A DNA stretch of 64,000 bases from Chaenocephalus aceratus (lineage: Eukaryota; Chordata; Actinopteri; Perciformes; Channichthyidae). Position 1 is the stretch's first letter; every line of letters begins with the position of its first letter. The notes beneath the pieces are model-generated. The model was not told the origin of the DNA, did no database searches, and saw nothing but the letters and a program-made list of their open reading frames with translations. The stretch is from the NCBI GenBank assembly GCA_023974075.1, contig CM043801.1:3845902-3909901 (forward strand), in the 5' to 3' direction. This document shows positions 12,349-52,910 of the stretch, piece after piece. The translations under genes and the position numbers were made by a program.

Positions 12349-13490
12349 TGCTATATAAATAAACTTGCCTTGCCTTGATCGGCCTGTAGGGAGGGACGGC
12401 CCTGGGTTCCTCGATTATCGCTCCTCCAGCTTGATTTTGTAATGTATGGTCCCATGTAGAGTCAAATAGACGACAACGCATGGTATCAGGGCCTTGTGAT
12501 TGGCTAAAATACATTATGATTAGCTGTCAATTGTTTTGTCCATTTTACTTACTTACTGGTGTTTTACATTTCTAGTCCACTGGGTAATGGGTTACTTCAC
12601 AGTGACTACATCCACTTCTTATGAATAGTATTTATTGTGTAATCAATGTGGTTAATGAAAAGAGTCAGCTTCATTCAAACTAAATCTGGGACATGTATGA
12701 AGTGTTTCAATGTGAGTCAGGAGCTGAGTCAAATGCGTCAGAAAGAGTGAGTGATTGGGTGGGTCAGATATTGGATTCATTTTTGTTGTTCTAGTGAGCA
12801 TATCAGACAGCATCACAAACCTTCCCATACAGCACAATGGCATTCCTTACATGAGTCTCACTGCTGGAGTTGTCTACCCCCCCGCGATAGGGAAGACATT
12901 CCGCTGGAATATTACACTTTGGGTATTTGTAAAAGGTTTGAGTTTCAACAGACTCGCTCTCTTATTTCTTGGAATCTGCCATCCTTAATGTACATACCAG
13001 ACTGCTGCGCTGACATATCCCACAGGACTAAACTCTGTGGAGTGGAACAGATCAGATTTCTGGACATGTTGTTGTGTGCTGCCTCAAGGTCAGATCAGAC
13101 ACACATTTGGTTATTTGTAAATGCTATTGACAAACAAAAAGTAAAATATTGAAAATAATGGTATGCCCAGTTGAAGGTCAGAATACATTTTATTGGTCCA
13201 TTGAACTGCATAATATTTTGCACTTTGACTGTGATTTGCAAAACATTTCTGACATACTGTTCAAGCATTGGTCTCACCCTGTTGTTGAAACACCACACTC
13301 TTAGTGTTAAAATAAATGTGTTCCACATGTTTGCCCGCCGGAAGGACTTTACGGTTTGCAATAATACAGATTCCTCACTAATCTGAAGCAGCTGTACCCT
13401 CAGTTTGCAGTACTGACGTTTGTGAGTACTGAAGATATGGCTGTGAAAATAAATATTCATATTAAGTCTTTTGACCTAAATAAGATAGGT
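12349..13490. other. Unassigned intergenic DNA with one possible exon pair
   Basis: No repeat with defined ends was recognised here. Two short open segments bounded by splice-like dinucleotides (12795-12922 and about 13024-13096) are discussed as a finding but are too weak to call as a gene. Confidence 0.4.
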
Positions 13491-14591
13491 TGGAGATGTT
13501 CCCCACTGGGTTCTCACTTGAATAGATACAGAGGGAGCAGCTTCGTAATGCAGGGCGGGGCTAGGGTCATATCCAGTTCTACACATTGCAGCACATGGCA
13601 GCTATGCTTTTCCGTTCACACGAGACCGCTCGAAAGCGCTGGAGACGCTGTAGTACATATGCCAGGCCTGTAAGTGGCGCTGTAGTCCTGGCACAAAATC
13701 AGCGAAGAAGACTTCCCGCGCATGGTTGCCATGGTTGCCCTTCTGTTTATTCTCTGCTGTGGACGCTCTGGATCTTTTTCTCCCTCCCCGAGGCAAGCGT
13801 TTGCTCCTGCTGTATATCTCTCTGGTAGTCCACCAGCAGATGACAAACACCCACCTCTCCGCCTCTTCCAAGGAACGAGAGGACCGTGCAGCAGAGTTTC
13901 AGTTCGATTTTTTCCACCGGTCAACATGTCCGTTAAAGTTTAAATCTTCCGGACAAATATAGAAAAGTGCCAGTCAAAGGTCTTCGTTGTTATTTATTGA
14001 GCTTTAAAACAAATGAATAACGACTCTATATAATAATATAATAATACAAAATGGAGCCTCTTTTTTCCTCCCCCTCTTCTGAGAGCCCAGCAGCTGATCT
14101 CTGAGCAGGAGAGGTGGGGAGAGGCGGGACTATTGCTTCATCGTTATCAGGAAATGATCGTTTAGGCGTAAACACGGAGCCGTTTGTCCCCCCCAGAGCG
14201 TTTCGTTTGCAGATCTACCCACCTTGGGACCCGTTATCATGATTGTTTTCTGCGTTTCCATGTCGGCCTCGTGTGGCCGAACCGCCTATCCAGTGGCGGC
14301 TCCAGAGTTGGGTAACCTCTGGTAGGGCTAACCCATACAGTGGTGGGGCTCAAGTCAGTATTTGCAATGTAAGTACATACACGCTCCCCTTGACAGTGAA
14401 ACGCCACGCGTGAGGTTTAGATTATTTCCTCAATCCAAATTGAACTGTATGAAATAAAAAGGCACATTTGTCTTGTAGTAAATAAAAAGGGCGACCTGGA
14501 GCCAATCCTGCAATTTCTCCACAAGTGAAATAGTTGACATGCTGAAAACCCAACCCCTCCAGGAGAATTTTTGAAATACTAACATAAAATA

Positions 14592-15290
14592 GGCCGGGAC
14601 TTTAACGCGTTAATTAAGATTAATTAATTACACAAAAATTAACGCACTTTAATCGCACTTTAATCGCACTTATTTTTGCACAGCGGAACGTTTCTCACTG
14701 GATGAGTTTCAGGCGTACCGATTATACTGGAGCACCAACTAACGTTCATGACTTCAGCATGGGACTTCAAACAACAACAAACCACGGTGAACAATAGTCA
14801 AACATGAACGGACAAGCTGATGAGACCGCTTTGGTCGGCCCCGTGGATGGGACATTTTATTTTAAAAAACGGACGGATGGAAGCGTCGACAAGAGCACGG
14901 CTGTGTGCAAATTATGCAAAAAAGAATTTGCATATCACCGCAGCACATCAAGCCTAAAGTATCACCTAAATGCAAAGCATGTAGCAGCTAGCGTGGACGT
15001 TAGCCCGACTCCGAGTGCAAGGAACCACACCCTGACCCAACCCACACTCAACCAGACGACTGGTTTCAGGGCCAGGATAAGTAAGTCCACGTCTGAGAGA
15101 ATAACCAGCTCCCTGGCTCACTGGATTGTGCTCGACCGTAGACCACGTGGAGTCAAATCCATGTGAAAATGGCTTCTCACTGTTCTCAGGTCAAATATGT
15201 ATATTTGATTAAAAATGCGATTAATTTCGATTAATTAATTACAAAGCCTCTAATTAATTAGATTCATTTTTTTAATCGAGTCCCGGCTCT
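14592..15290 (+). mobile_element. hAT element with BED zinc-finger remnant, nested in another hAT
   Basis: Termini GGCCGGGACT (left) and AGAGCCGGGACT (reverse complement of right) are flanked by a perfect 8-bp duplication ATAAAATA at 14584-14591 and 15291-15298. Sub-terminal sequence is rich in TTAATTAA. The 699-bp element is an internal-deletion derivative: only the N-terminal zinc finger of a transposase remains (14804-15166). Confidence 0.9.
14804..15166 (+). pseudogene. BED zinc finger of a hAT transposase, truncated
   Basis: A 120-residue open frame. Residues about 20-65 form a BED-type finger: an aromatic TFYFKK lead, CKLCKKEFAYH giving the C-x2-C pair, then SSLKYHLNAKH giving the His pair. 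This is the DNA-binding domain found at the N terminus of many hAT transposases and ZBED proteins. The catalytic and dimerisation domains are absent and the frame stops at 15166, so it cannot encode a transposase. A solo DNA-binding product is possible in principle but there is no sign of selection. Confidence 0.7.
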
Positions 15291-16189
15291 ATAAAATACA
15301 CATTCTGGTACTCTCTTGAGAAGAAAAATAAATAAATCTATTACTACACGACATGTTTAAAAAAATGAATGCCATTTTAGTTTTTTGTTCTGAAAGCTGA
15401 ACCTGCTGCTCCTCACAGAGAGAAGAGGGAAGAGGCTGTGAATTACTTTACATTGTGGATAAGGGTGGACAGCCCCCATTGTTCTGTGTGTCAACATGAA
15501 AGACAGCCCACACACCTATCAATCATCAAACCGTGGGGTCTTATTTCATTACGTGTTGATTTCTATCAACACGTAATGTTGTATCGATGTATATAGAGAT
15601 GTACTACTACCGCAAAAGTATTCTCCGTCGGGACTTCCTGCAACAACACCACGTTGTTATCGTGATTCTGATTGGCCAGGAGACATTATCAAAGATGTTC
15701 TATTAAGAAGACGATCACTACGTGACAAAAGTTTTCAAAACCGTTTCTAGTCTTCGGTATTTCCAGACAAGTGGCTACTGAAACAATCTTACTAACTGCT
15801 GTCTGTGCAATTTACTCCGCGTGAGTTGGCGGACTTTATTTAGCTTACTTTAACATAATTGTTCATGGTGGGGCTAAGCTGGGTCTAAGCCATTTCATGG
15901 TATGGCTGTAGCCTACCCCAGCCATACCCTGGCGCCGTCACTGCGCCTATCTGATAGTGAACTGTAGCAGATACGACCGCTATCGTCCTCGTGTGGCCGG
16001 GGCTTCAGTCAGCTTAATGAGCTTGTCACCTGGAATGGTTTTCAATTAACACGTGTGCCTGGTCAAGAGTCAATGTGTGGAATGACTTGCCTTCTGAATG
16101 TGTTTGAGACCATCAGTTGTGTTGAGCAGAGGTAGGGTTAGTACAGTGGAAAGCCCTATTAGACTACTGCTGTAATCCATGTTATAGCA

Positions 16190-16625
16190 AGAACCAGTCA
16201 ACTCAGTGAAGAGAAGTGACCGTCTATCATCACTTTAAGAAATGAAGGCCAGTCGATCCGGAAAATGTCAAGAACTTTGAATGTATCCTCAAGTGCAGTC
16301 GCAAAAACCATCGAACGCTGTGATGAGACTGGCTCTCATGAGGACCCCCCGGGAAAGGAAGACCGAGAGTTCCCTCTGCTCAGAGGATAATACATCAGTT
16401 ACCAGCCTCAGAAAGCACACATTAAAGCACCTCAGATTAGAGCCCACATCAATGTTCACAGAGCTCAAGTAGCAGACAAATCTCAGCGTCCACCGTTCAG
16501 AGGAGACGGCGTGAATCAGGCCTTCATGGTCCAATCGCTGCAAAGGTCCACTACTGAGGATGAACAACAAGAAGAAGAGAATTGTTTGGGCCAGAAACAC
16601 AAGGACATTAGATCAGTGTAAACTG
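16190..16625 (+). pseudogene. Dead Tc1/mariner transposase fragment
   Basis: Translating across frameshifts gives the N-terminal part of a Tc1-like transposase. The pieces are IERCDETGSHEDPPGKGRPR (second helix-turn-helix and AT-hook-like GRPR), SASTVQRRRRESGLHGPIAA, and RMNNKKKRIVWARN before the first catalytic aspartate region. The sequence has several stops and frame changes and ends near 16625, before the DDE triad. No terminal inverted repeats were identified. Confidence 0.75.
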
Positions 16626-17340
16626 TACTTTGAGACACTCTGCCACCAAACTAACCATCATAAATAATAATTCATTCATTGCTAATTAAATGCTGACTTA
16701 GATATTTTACAGATGCATTTGCTATGAACATCCTGCCAAAATTTCCTTTTATGTTGATAAAAACATAATCTGGGCAACGTCTTGTTTATAAAAATAAATG
16801 TGTGTAAATTATATATTAGTGTAAATATTAGACAGGGTTGAGTAATACTAACAGTGTCTCATTCTGTCTGTATGCCTGTGTGTGTCTGTGCGTGAGTGAG
16901 TGTGTGTGTTTGTGTGTGTGGAGGTCACATGGTTTCTAATTGCTACCAGGAGGTCCTCGCCACTTTTCACAAGAAAATCAAAAATACCTTCAGCTTTAGC
17001 TCTGCTCTTTGCTACTTTTCTTCAGTCCCACATTCCATGGCTGCTCTCCTGTCCCGGGGGCATACAGAGTATGACTATGTACCAGTTGCAACTAGGACTA
17101 GATTTAAGGAAATGTTGATTCTCCATAATTTTCTGAGCTTCAGTATTGCTGTGTGAAAGCAGTCTCCACAGAAACAGTTAAACCCCCCCCCCCCCCACAC
17201 ACAGAGACAGGATCTACTGTTTCAGTGGGTGTAACCACTGCAAAAAGCCCTCGTGTTTCTGTGAGTTTACACGAGGGTCAGCTGCAGACGGACTTCGTTA
17301 AAGGGTTGTCGGCTCAAGCACATCCATGTTCAATCTGAAC
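16626..17340. other. Unassigned DNA upstream of f3 with simple repeats
   Basis: Contains a GTGT-rich stretch (16878-16922) and a run of C followed by ACACAC (17170-17200). No gene, element or clear regulatory motif was recognised. Confidence 0.45.
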
Positions 17341-17596
17341 CGTGGTGAGAGGGAGGGTTCATACTGAGCACGTTGTTGCAGAACCCTCCATCAGCAGGCA
17401 GGCATGTGGGAGGGATCAGCAGGCGGAGCGAGGCGGAACCCTGAACCGTCCCCCAGTGCACCCCCCCCCCCCCCCCCAGCCCCCGCACTCTCAGTCCTGT
17501 GGAGCTCCATAGTGAAATCTCGTGCACAGCCTCCTCTCTGGGTTCAGATCTAACTGGGTCAAGCTCTGAGGAGGAAGGATTTTAGGTTGAGTTAAC
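17341..17596 (+). promoter_or_regulatory. f3: Likely f3 promoter-proximal region and 5' UTR
   Basis: This is the sequence immediately before the f3 start codon. It has a GC-rich part (CAGGCGGAGCGAGGCGGAAC at 17420-17439) and a C homopolymer at about 17461-17478. No TATA box is visible. The ATG at 17597 sits in a good context (AAC before, G after). The transcription start cannot be fixed from sequence; the role as promoter and 5' UTR is inferred from position only. Confidence 0.4.

Positions 17597-46933
<29,337 letters not shown>

Positions 46934-46991
<58 letters not shown>
46934..46991. repeat. (TG)n at the start of the f3 3' UTR
   Basis: About 28 TG units beginning with the last base of the stop codon, followed by an imperfect TGTG stretch to about 47023. 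Confidence 0.97.
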
Positions 46992-46994
<3 letters not shown>

Positions 46995-47164
46995 GTGTGT
47001 CTCTATGTGTGGGTGTGTGTCTTTAGGGAGCTGGACTCTCTCCTTTTCTCTTTGTTCACACTGTATTGGTCATTATTTTCTCATTGTATTTTAATGTTAG
47101 TTGTGCTGCTTGTTCTAACACCTCTATGTGTTTAATATCTGAATTGTAAACCTGTTCACATTTA

Positions 47165-47540
47165 TCAACTGTTGAAATAAGTACTCAAATATTTTACTTT
47201 AGTAAAAGTAGTAAAAGTGTAGTCTATTTTTTTAATAGAAGTCCTGCATTCAAAACTCGCCTAAAAGTACAAAAGCATTAGCATCAAAATATGATGAAAG
47301 TACCAAAACTAAAAGTACTTATCATGAAGAATGATCTATTCTCAGAATAACATATATTATATATATTTATATATTATTTGTTACACATCCATATGTACAT
47401 TATTTGATTAGTTGATTTATATTTGTATTACTGACATAAGCCTGCAGACTAACTACTACAGTAACTAAACTGAACAATGTAAAGGAACAAAAAGTACAAT
47501 CATTGGCTCAAAACGTTAGTGTAGTAGAAAAGCATGTACG
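47165..47540. repeat. AGTACTTAAGTA-family repeat in the f3 3' region
   Basis: Contains AATAAGTACTCAAATATTTT, TAGTAAAAGTAGTAAAAGTG, GAAGTCCTGCATTCAAAACT and AAAAGTACTTATCATGAAG, shared in style with the other members of this family in the window. Confidence 0.6.
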
Positions 47541-48133
47541 GCAAAAAAAAAGCATAAGCATAAAGCATCATAAAAAGGAAATACAAGTTGAAGTTTAGGT
47601 CAAATTGTACATAAAACTGTGAGCCACCAGTGCATTAATCCCATGTGTTTAAATGTGGTCCAAAAATCACCAGGCGATCAACAATCATGGACAATTTAGT
47701 TTTTAAATATCATATTCTTACCACAGCTACATTCCAAACAGGAAGAACAGGCGTTAGATGAAACTGTATTAGTGCAGACTCAACGTAACATTCTCTCACA
47801 AATACACCCTCTAATTCTTTTTTTAACCTGTCATGTAAATCCTGTTTCCCTCACACTGTTTCTTCTAAACACATTGTATTATTATGTTTGTATTATTATC
47901 TTTCCTTCATGTTCTGTCAGGACCAAATGAAAGTAACCACTACATGACAGGACATGAAGTGTTTAGTGACCCCTAGTGGCTGCCCCAGGAAACTGCAGCA
48001 ACATGGGCAAACTCACCTCTCAATCCAGATTCAGCTAATCTTTCAAAAAAAGCTTGTCTATGGAATCATTTAAAATCAATGATTATTTGTATGTGTCACG
48101 AGAGTACCTTTTGTTGATCAAAAGGATTCAAGC

Positions 48134-48139
48134 AATAAA
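48134..48139 (+). promoter_or_regulatory. f3: Candidate polyadenylation signal for f3
   Basis: An AATAAA hexamer about 1.2 kb after the stop codon, followed by A-rich and T-rich sequence. It would give a 3' UTR of about 1.2 kb. Other sites cannot be excluded. Confidence 0.35.
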
Positions 48140-48159
48140 ACATTCACAAAAAAATTAAA

Positions 48160-49580
48160 TCTTCTCCAGATCCTATTATTACTAAAAACAATTGTGCTTG
48201 ATTTGAACATTGTTTTTTGTATTGTGGGGATTGGATAGAAAGTTAGCATGTATCTGACCGAGCTAAAGTACGGTATGTTGCTTTTAGTGGCACACAGTCA
48301 TCAGAATGACCTTTTGTGACCCAACAACTACATTTCAGAGAGAACTCCAACACCCCCTCAGACGGCCTGCTCAGCAGCTCACAGCAGACACCGTGAGCTG
48401 CTGAACAAACCAAAGGAAGGAATTGAATGGAATCCACATGCAACCGTCACACATGTTCACAGCAGCGCACACATTGTTCAATCATTGTTATAATGATATG
48501 AGAGAACATCAGCAGTCTCTTAAAGACAGACCAGACGCCATGTTGTAATCATCGATGAGTTTTATTTCTTCATGTTTCAAAGACAGAACCTCACATTTAG
48601 ACGGCAACACATACAACATCACACATAAAGGTATTATCATATGAAGAAACCTTGGCTCACCGTGGCAGTACACACCAGTTCCTTTGAATATCATTGCACT
48701 CAGCCATGGCTTTAAAGTGCATACATCATAGAAAACACACGCGCACTGCGAGGAGGGTGGATGAAGGGAAACTCCAGAAGCACTTTGTCTCTCAACAAGT
48801 TCACTGTTCAGTTCAGTTCTGATCAGGTCTGTGACTGTTAACATATTAAGCAGCCTGTACACAAATACAAAACAAGATAAATACAAAAATAAATAAATAA
48901 ATATGTCGGCAAGACCAAATCATTTAACATCCTTCTGAGTAAATAATAAAATAAGTTGCTAATTTGGTCATTTTTACAGTGCATGGAATAATGTATTAAT
49001 TGTGCTACATGTGCCTTTGTACAGAGATACACTTTGAACAAGAAGAAACAGATATTAGTTATGAATCAAAGAGTGTTAGTGAGTGAAAGGTTGATATCAT
49101 ACTTCATGCGTTTGGGGAACTCAAGGCAGACAATCTGGAAATGTTCTGAAGAACAATTGAATTACATCATTGGATTCTGACGTAGTGAAAACATATGTTC
49201 ACATATGTGTTACATGTGGTCACCATTAGCAACAGATATTGTTCAATACAATTTAAATACAGCAGAAACAAGCAGAAAGTGCAAATCAATTAAAATGTCA
49301 CATGGCCAGCACCGTATGGCTCTAATAACGTTGATTATATATTTATCAATGATATTGTTTGCAATCAAAGTATTGTAGCATTGTGACTTGTGTACGTTGT
49401 CTCATAACGTGTTCCTGTTGCCGCAGCGCTGCCAGCAAAGTGCAGCGAACTGATACCAGACTGAACAACTGACACGTTGACTTTAATGAAATGAAGCTCA
49501 GCGCCAGGTCTTCAGGAAGACTGGGTGTGTACATTCACTCCACAGCGGCTTTCACCAGCTCATCGTGGGCGTTCTCTTTG
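48160..49580. other. Unassigned DNA between convergent genes
   Basis: No coding evidence. Minus-strand AATAAA hexamers (for example TTTATT at about 48560 in plus view) could end a long 3' UTR of the minus-strand gene, but nothing proves this. Confidence 0.4.
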
Positions 49581-49588
49581 ACCTATTA

Positions 49589-50098
49589 CAGGGGTGTCAA
49601 ACTCAAGGCCCGGGGGCCAAATTCGGCCCGCGACTTCATTTCATGCGGCCCCTCAAGAGATTGCAAAGAATATAATATGTTTATTATACGGTTACATGCC
49701 GATTTACAGAAGCACGTTGCCCATAAACTACATATCCCACAATGCATCTCAAATTTGACTTTTTTTCTCAGAATTTGACTTTTTTCCTTCAAAATAGAAT
49801 TTCTTTTCTTAGAATTGCCTTTTCTCAGAATTAGATTTTTTTTTAAATCATTTTGTAACATTCTCACTGAAGAGACTTGCAATGATTTGCCCTAGACTTC
49901 TGCTTTCAGACGTAGTTAATTATGAAGTTATTACCCTATCCGATAATAATCCAATGCAGAGGCAATGATGTAATATAATACATTATTTTATATATATGAT
50001 ATATTTATATATGTATTTTGATATAGTCTTAAAGTTACCCTTTGAGTGCAACCATAATGCTGATGTGGCCCGCGAAGGAATTGAGTTTGACAACCCTG
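49589..50098. mobile_element. hAT MITE with perfect 8-bp duplication
   Basis: The left end is CAGGGGTGTCAAACTCAA and the reverse complement of the right end is CAGGGTTGTCAAACTCAA. The duplication ACCTATTA is at 49581-49588 and 50099-50106. Sub-terminal GGCCCG/CGGCCCGCG words recur near both ends. Non-coding, 510 bp. Confidence 0.92.
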
Positions 50099-50106
50099 AC
50101 CTATTA

Positions 50107-52312
50107 CATTCACCTCATTCTCCAGCAGCCAATCAGCGAGCTGCAGCCACACTTTAAAATGGTTCTCTCCTGCAGTCAGCTGTGATTTCAGGTGTTCATG
50201 CTGTGGCCCACCTCCTCCCCATCCACCTCCTTTCATCACATCCAGAGCCAGGAGAGCTCATCCAAAGACCTCATCACTCCTCCTCTTCATCCCATCTCCT
50301 CATCAAATCCAGATCTTCATCATCACCACCAGTGTCTAGACCCCGGGGGGTTCCCTATAGGCTCACAGCTGCATTTCTCCCTTTAGATATACCATTTCAG
50401 GATCGGGGTCTAATCGCCAAAGACTTAACATTTATCATATGGCGCATGTGTCAATAAATGTTCTTTAAACAAAATGAAGCCTCTCCTGATTGAAATGTAT
50501 TATGTCAACACATTTCACATAACTGTAGGTTAGTTGAAAGCAATAATATTACGTTAAACATAATGTTTTTTATTTTAGCTTTCAACTAATCTTATACAGT
50601 TATGTGATATTTCTATTTTATACATTTAATTAAAGTCAACGTTCCAGTTGTTTCAGTGTTGTGACTGAAAGATGTTCAACAACACTTGGCAGGAGAGCGA
50701 AGGACATCACTAACTGTGACTGCTGGAGACTCACTTCTCTTGGTGTAGAGCCATCACAATGTCACATTGAGGCCTCTCGCTAACACAACCGTTCATTACT
50801 TTGCATTGTCTTCCTGACTGCACATACTAACAAAGAGTCACACATCACAGAATGTTGCGTTCACATGGTTCACAGTGTTGTCATGCAATCATGGCAAAGT
50901 AGTTATGAGGTAGGCGTGAACTGAAATCTAATATGAACTGAAATGTTCCTTCAGAGCCGGCTAGGTTTGTTCCAGTGTGAGGGGACAGTCATCTGGGATA
51001 TATATTCCTCATGTGCGTAGGACACACCAATATTCACATTTTTCATTTTATACACGGATGATTCTATATACTTACAGTGTCATCGTATTTGTATGAACTG
51101 GTTACATGGTATATTGAATGTACAAAGCTTTGCAGCCCAGAGAATAACATGTATTGGTTAGACAGTATTTGCAGAGCTTTGGTGAGCTTCACTGTCCAGC
51201 TGCACCCTTCAGCAGCACACAGTGAGAGACTAGCTAGTGGACAGAGTGGAGGCTTTAACGGCTACAGAGACGGGAGTTGACCAGGCAGAGCTAAAAGAGA
51301 CTGCATATTGGTCCTTCATCGGGTGACACGAATACATGTTGCTCTGTAAGCAAATGTTTGCCAACAAGTTCACCAAGTGAACTTAAAGGCAAGGATTTGC
51401 TAATGCTTGTTTCTGCTGCCCCCATGTGGCAAACAACACTTATGGCAGGTTTGACAAAGGTATAATGGGAGATGTTTGCATTTTGATCCAACCAGCAGGA
51501 CTGTGCTCACAGATAGCCTGGAGCTAATGCTAGTAGAGCAGTTAGGACTACATTAACCATAAAGCCCAATTCTATTTGTTATAACTCCCCCTCTCTGATG
51601 CCTTTGATTCGATAAGGCCGTTCAGACCTGGTGTTAGTACCTGGCTGTAAGAAACAGTTTTGAGTGTACCAAAGCTAACGAAGGCCCTCTTGTTTGAAAG
51701 CGGTCCGCTGCTCGGCTAAGATCCACCTGGGGTCTGATCCCAGCTGTGTCCCAGTTCCAAACGTCAGACTCTGAGCAGGTTCAGAGCATTCAGCAGGTTG
51801 ACACTTCAGTACAACGGTGTCAGCATGCTAACTACATTGGCAAGACGTTTGTATGTGCCTTTGGTTTAAACTTGAATGCCACCATGCACAGAAAAAGGAA
51901 ATGAGCTGCTCCCAACTGAAACAGGCCAGGAAACCAAGTCTTGTGCTAGTGAGTACTTTGAAAGTGATGAGGATTCATGTCGTGTGGTACAGGAACGAGT
52001 CCTTTAACCCCCGGAATGAGTTAGCATTCGACCACTTCCTCGTCTCAGTCATGTTTTGTTTGGCTGCTAACTTCACTGCACCAATCTGTAACGCATATAG
52101 TATAGCCGAGTTGTTACTGTTTTTTAGGATAATATGCGTTCCAATATTACAGTGTAGAAATACACTTCAGTGCTCTCAAATATTTGTAGCAATTCTATCT
52201 TTTGGTAGATCTGCTGATGTTTACGTATGAATATTAAGCTAAATCAGATTGAGTAAACATGAACAAAGTGAAAAAAGTTTTCCACAGTTGTAAATAGTGA
52301 AGAAGATAAGTG
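50107..52312. other. Unassigned intergenic or 3' UTR DNA
   Basis: About 2.2 kb without recognised genes or bounded elements. It may be unique sequence downstream of the minus-strand gene. Confidence 0.45.
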
Positions 52313-52320
52313 GTGTGAAG

Positions 52321-52902
52321 TAGGGCTGCATTTGGGGAAATAATCTAATTGCGATTTTTCTGACAGATATTGCGATTTGATTTGCGATATTTGTTTTAAA
52401 GCGACCCAAGGGAAGTTTATTGTAAAATGCGGCCATATCTCCGGCTAGGAAGGTCGTATCAACATACTCCTGTCTCTAGCACCCCCGCAGCCCGAGCTAC
52501 GAGTGAAAGAACTAAAGTTACATGAAACTTCCGTTGGGTTGCTTTAAAGTCGAGCTTCAGTTTCAGATTCACCCTGTAATAGAAACACGTGATGGAGCAT
52601 CACTAACCTGACTCAGATGCTTTGTTTCACCAAAGCATCTGAAGCTCCATTGGAAGCCATTTGGAAAAGTATTTCAAAAGCACTTGGCAGGTGATTGGAT
52701 CAATCTTTCTATCACCTTCTATCATGGGCCACTTCTGATTGGTTAACAATGGCTGGTACACGTGGAGCACAGCACTTCTGATTGGTGTGGACGACTGACA
52801 CACAAGAAGAAAAATGAAAAAAAATTGCAGGCTTTGCGATTTGATAATCGCATCATTTAAAATCGCGATTTCGATTTAAAATCGATGAATCGTTCAGCCC
52901 TA
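52321..52902. mobile_element. hAT MITE with perfect 8-bp duplication
   Basis: Both ends begin TAGGGCTG (the right end read in reverse complement). The arms contain repeated GCGATT/AATCGC words. The duplication GTGTGAAG is at 52313-52320 and 52903-52910. A TTAA-type MITE is nested at 52400-52543. Non-coding. Confidence 0.92.
52400..52543. mobile_element. TTAA-flanked MITE nested in the hAT MITE
   Basis: The left end is AGCGACCCAAGGGAAGTTT and the reverse complement of the right end is AGCAACCCAACGGAAGTTT. TTAA flanks both sides (52396-52399 and 52544-52547). 144 bp, piggyBac-like by target site. Confidence 0.75.
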
Positions 52903-52910
52903 GTGTGAAG

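Larger units (their letters stand above)
14292..15943. mobile_element. hAT-type element (outer member of a nest)
   Basis: The left end is CAGTGGCGGCTCCAGAG and the reverse complement of the right end is CAGTGACGGCGCCAGGG. A perfect 8-bp target-site duplication CGCCTATC lies at 14284-14291 and 15944-15951. The element carries no transposase of its own. It is interrupted by a second hAT element at 14592-15290, and its right half contains a perfect 13-bp hairpin at 15548-15577. Confidence 0.88.
13560..16008. repeat. Older dispersed repeat split by a hAT insertion
   Basis: The left part (about 13560-14291) and right part (15944-16008) belong together, because removing the hAT element between them and one 8-bp duplication restores continuity. 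The left part shares long blocks with 3890-4080 (CACCAGCAGATGACAAACAC, GGAGAGGTGGGGAGAG). It also shares blocks, inverted, with 29278-29345 (CTACAGCGCCACCTACAGGC). The outer ends are approximate. Confidence 0.55.

Noticed and set aside
49530..50239. Possible minus-strand terminal exon (KENAHDELVKAAVE then stop, with SQLTAGENHFKVWLQLADWL upstream), split by the hAT MITE
   Set aside because: Removing the MITE and one duplication leaves the two pieces in different frames with stops between them and no room for an intron; likely chance open frames.
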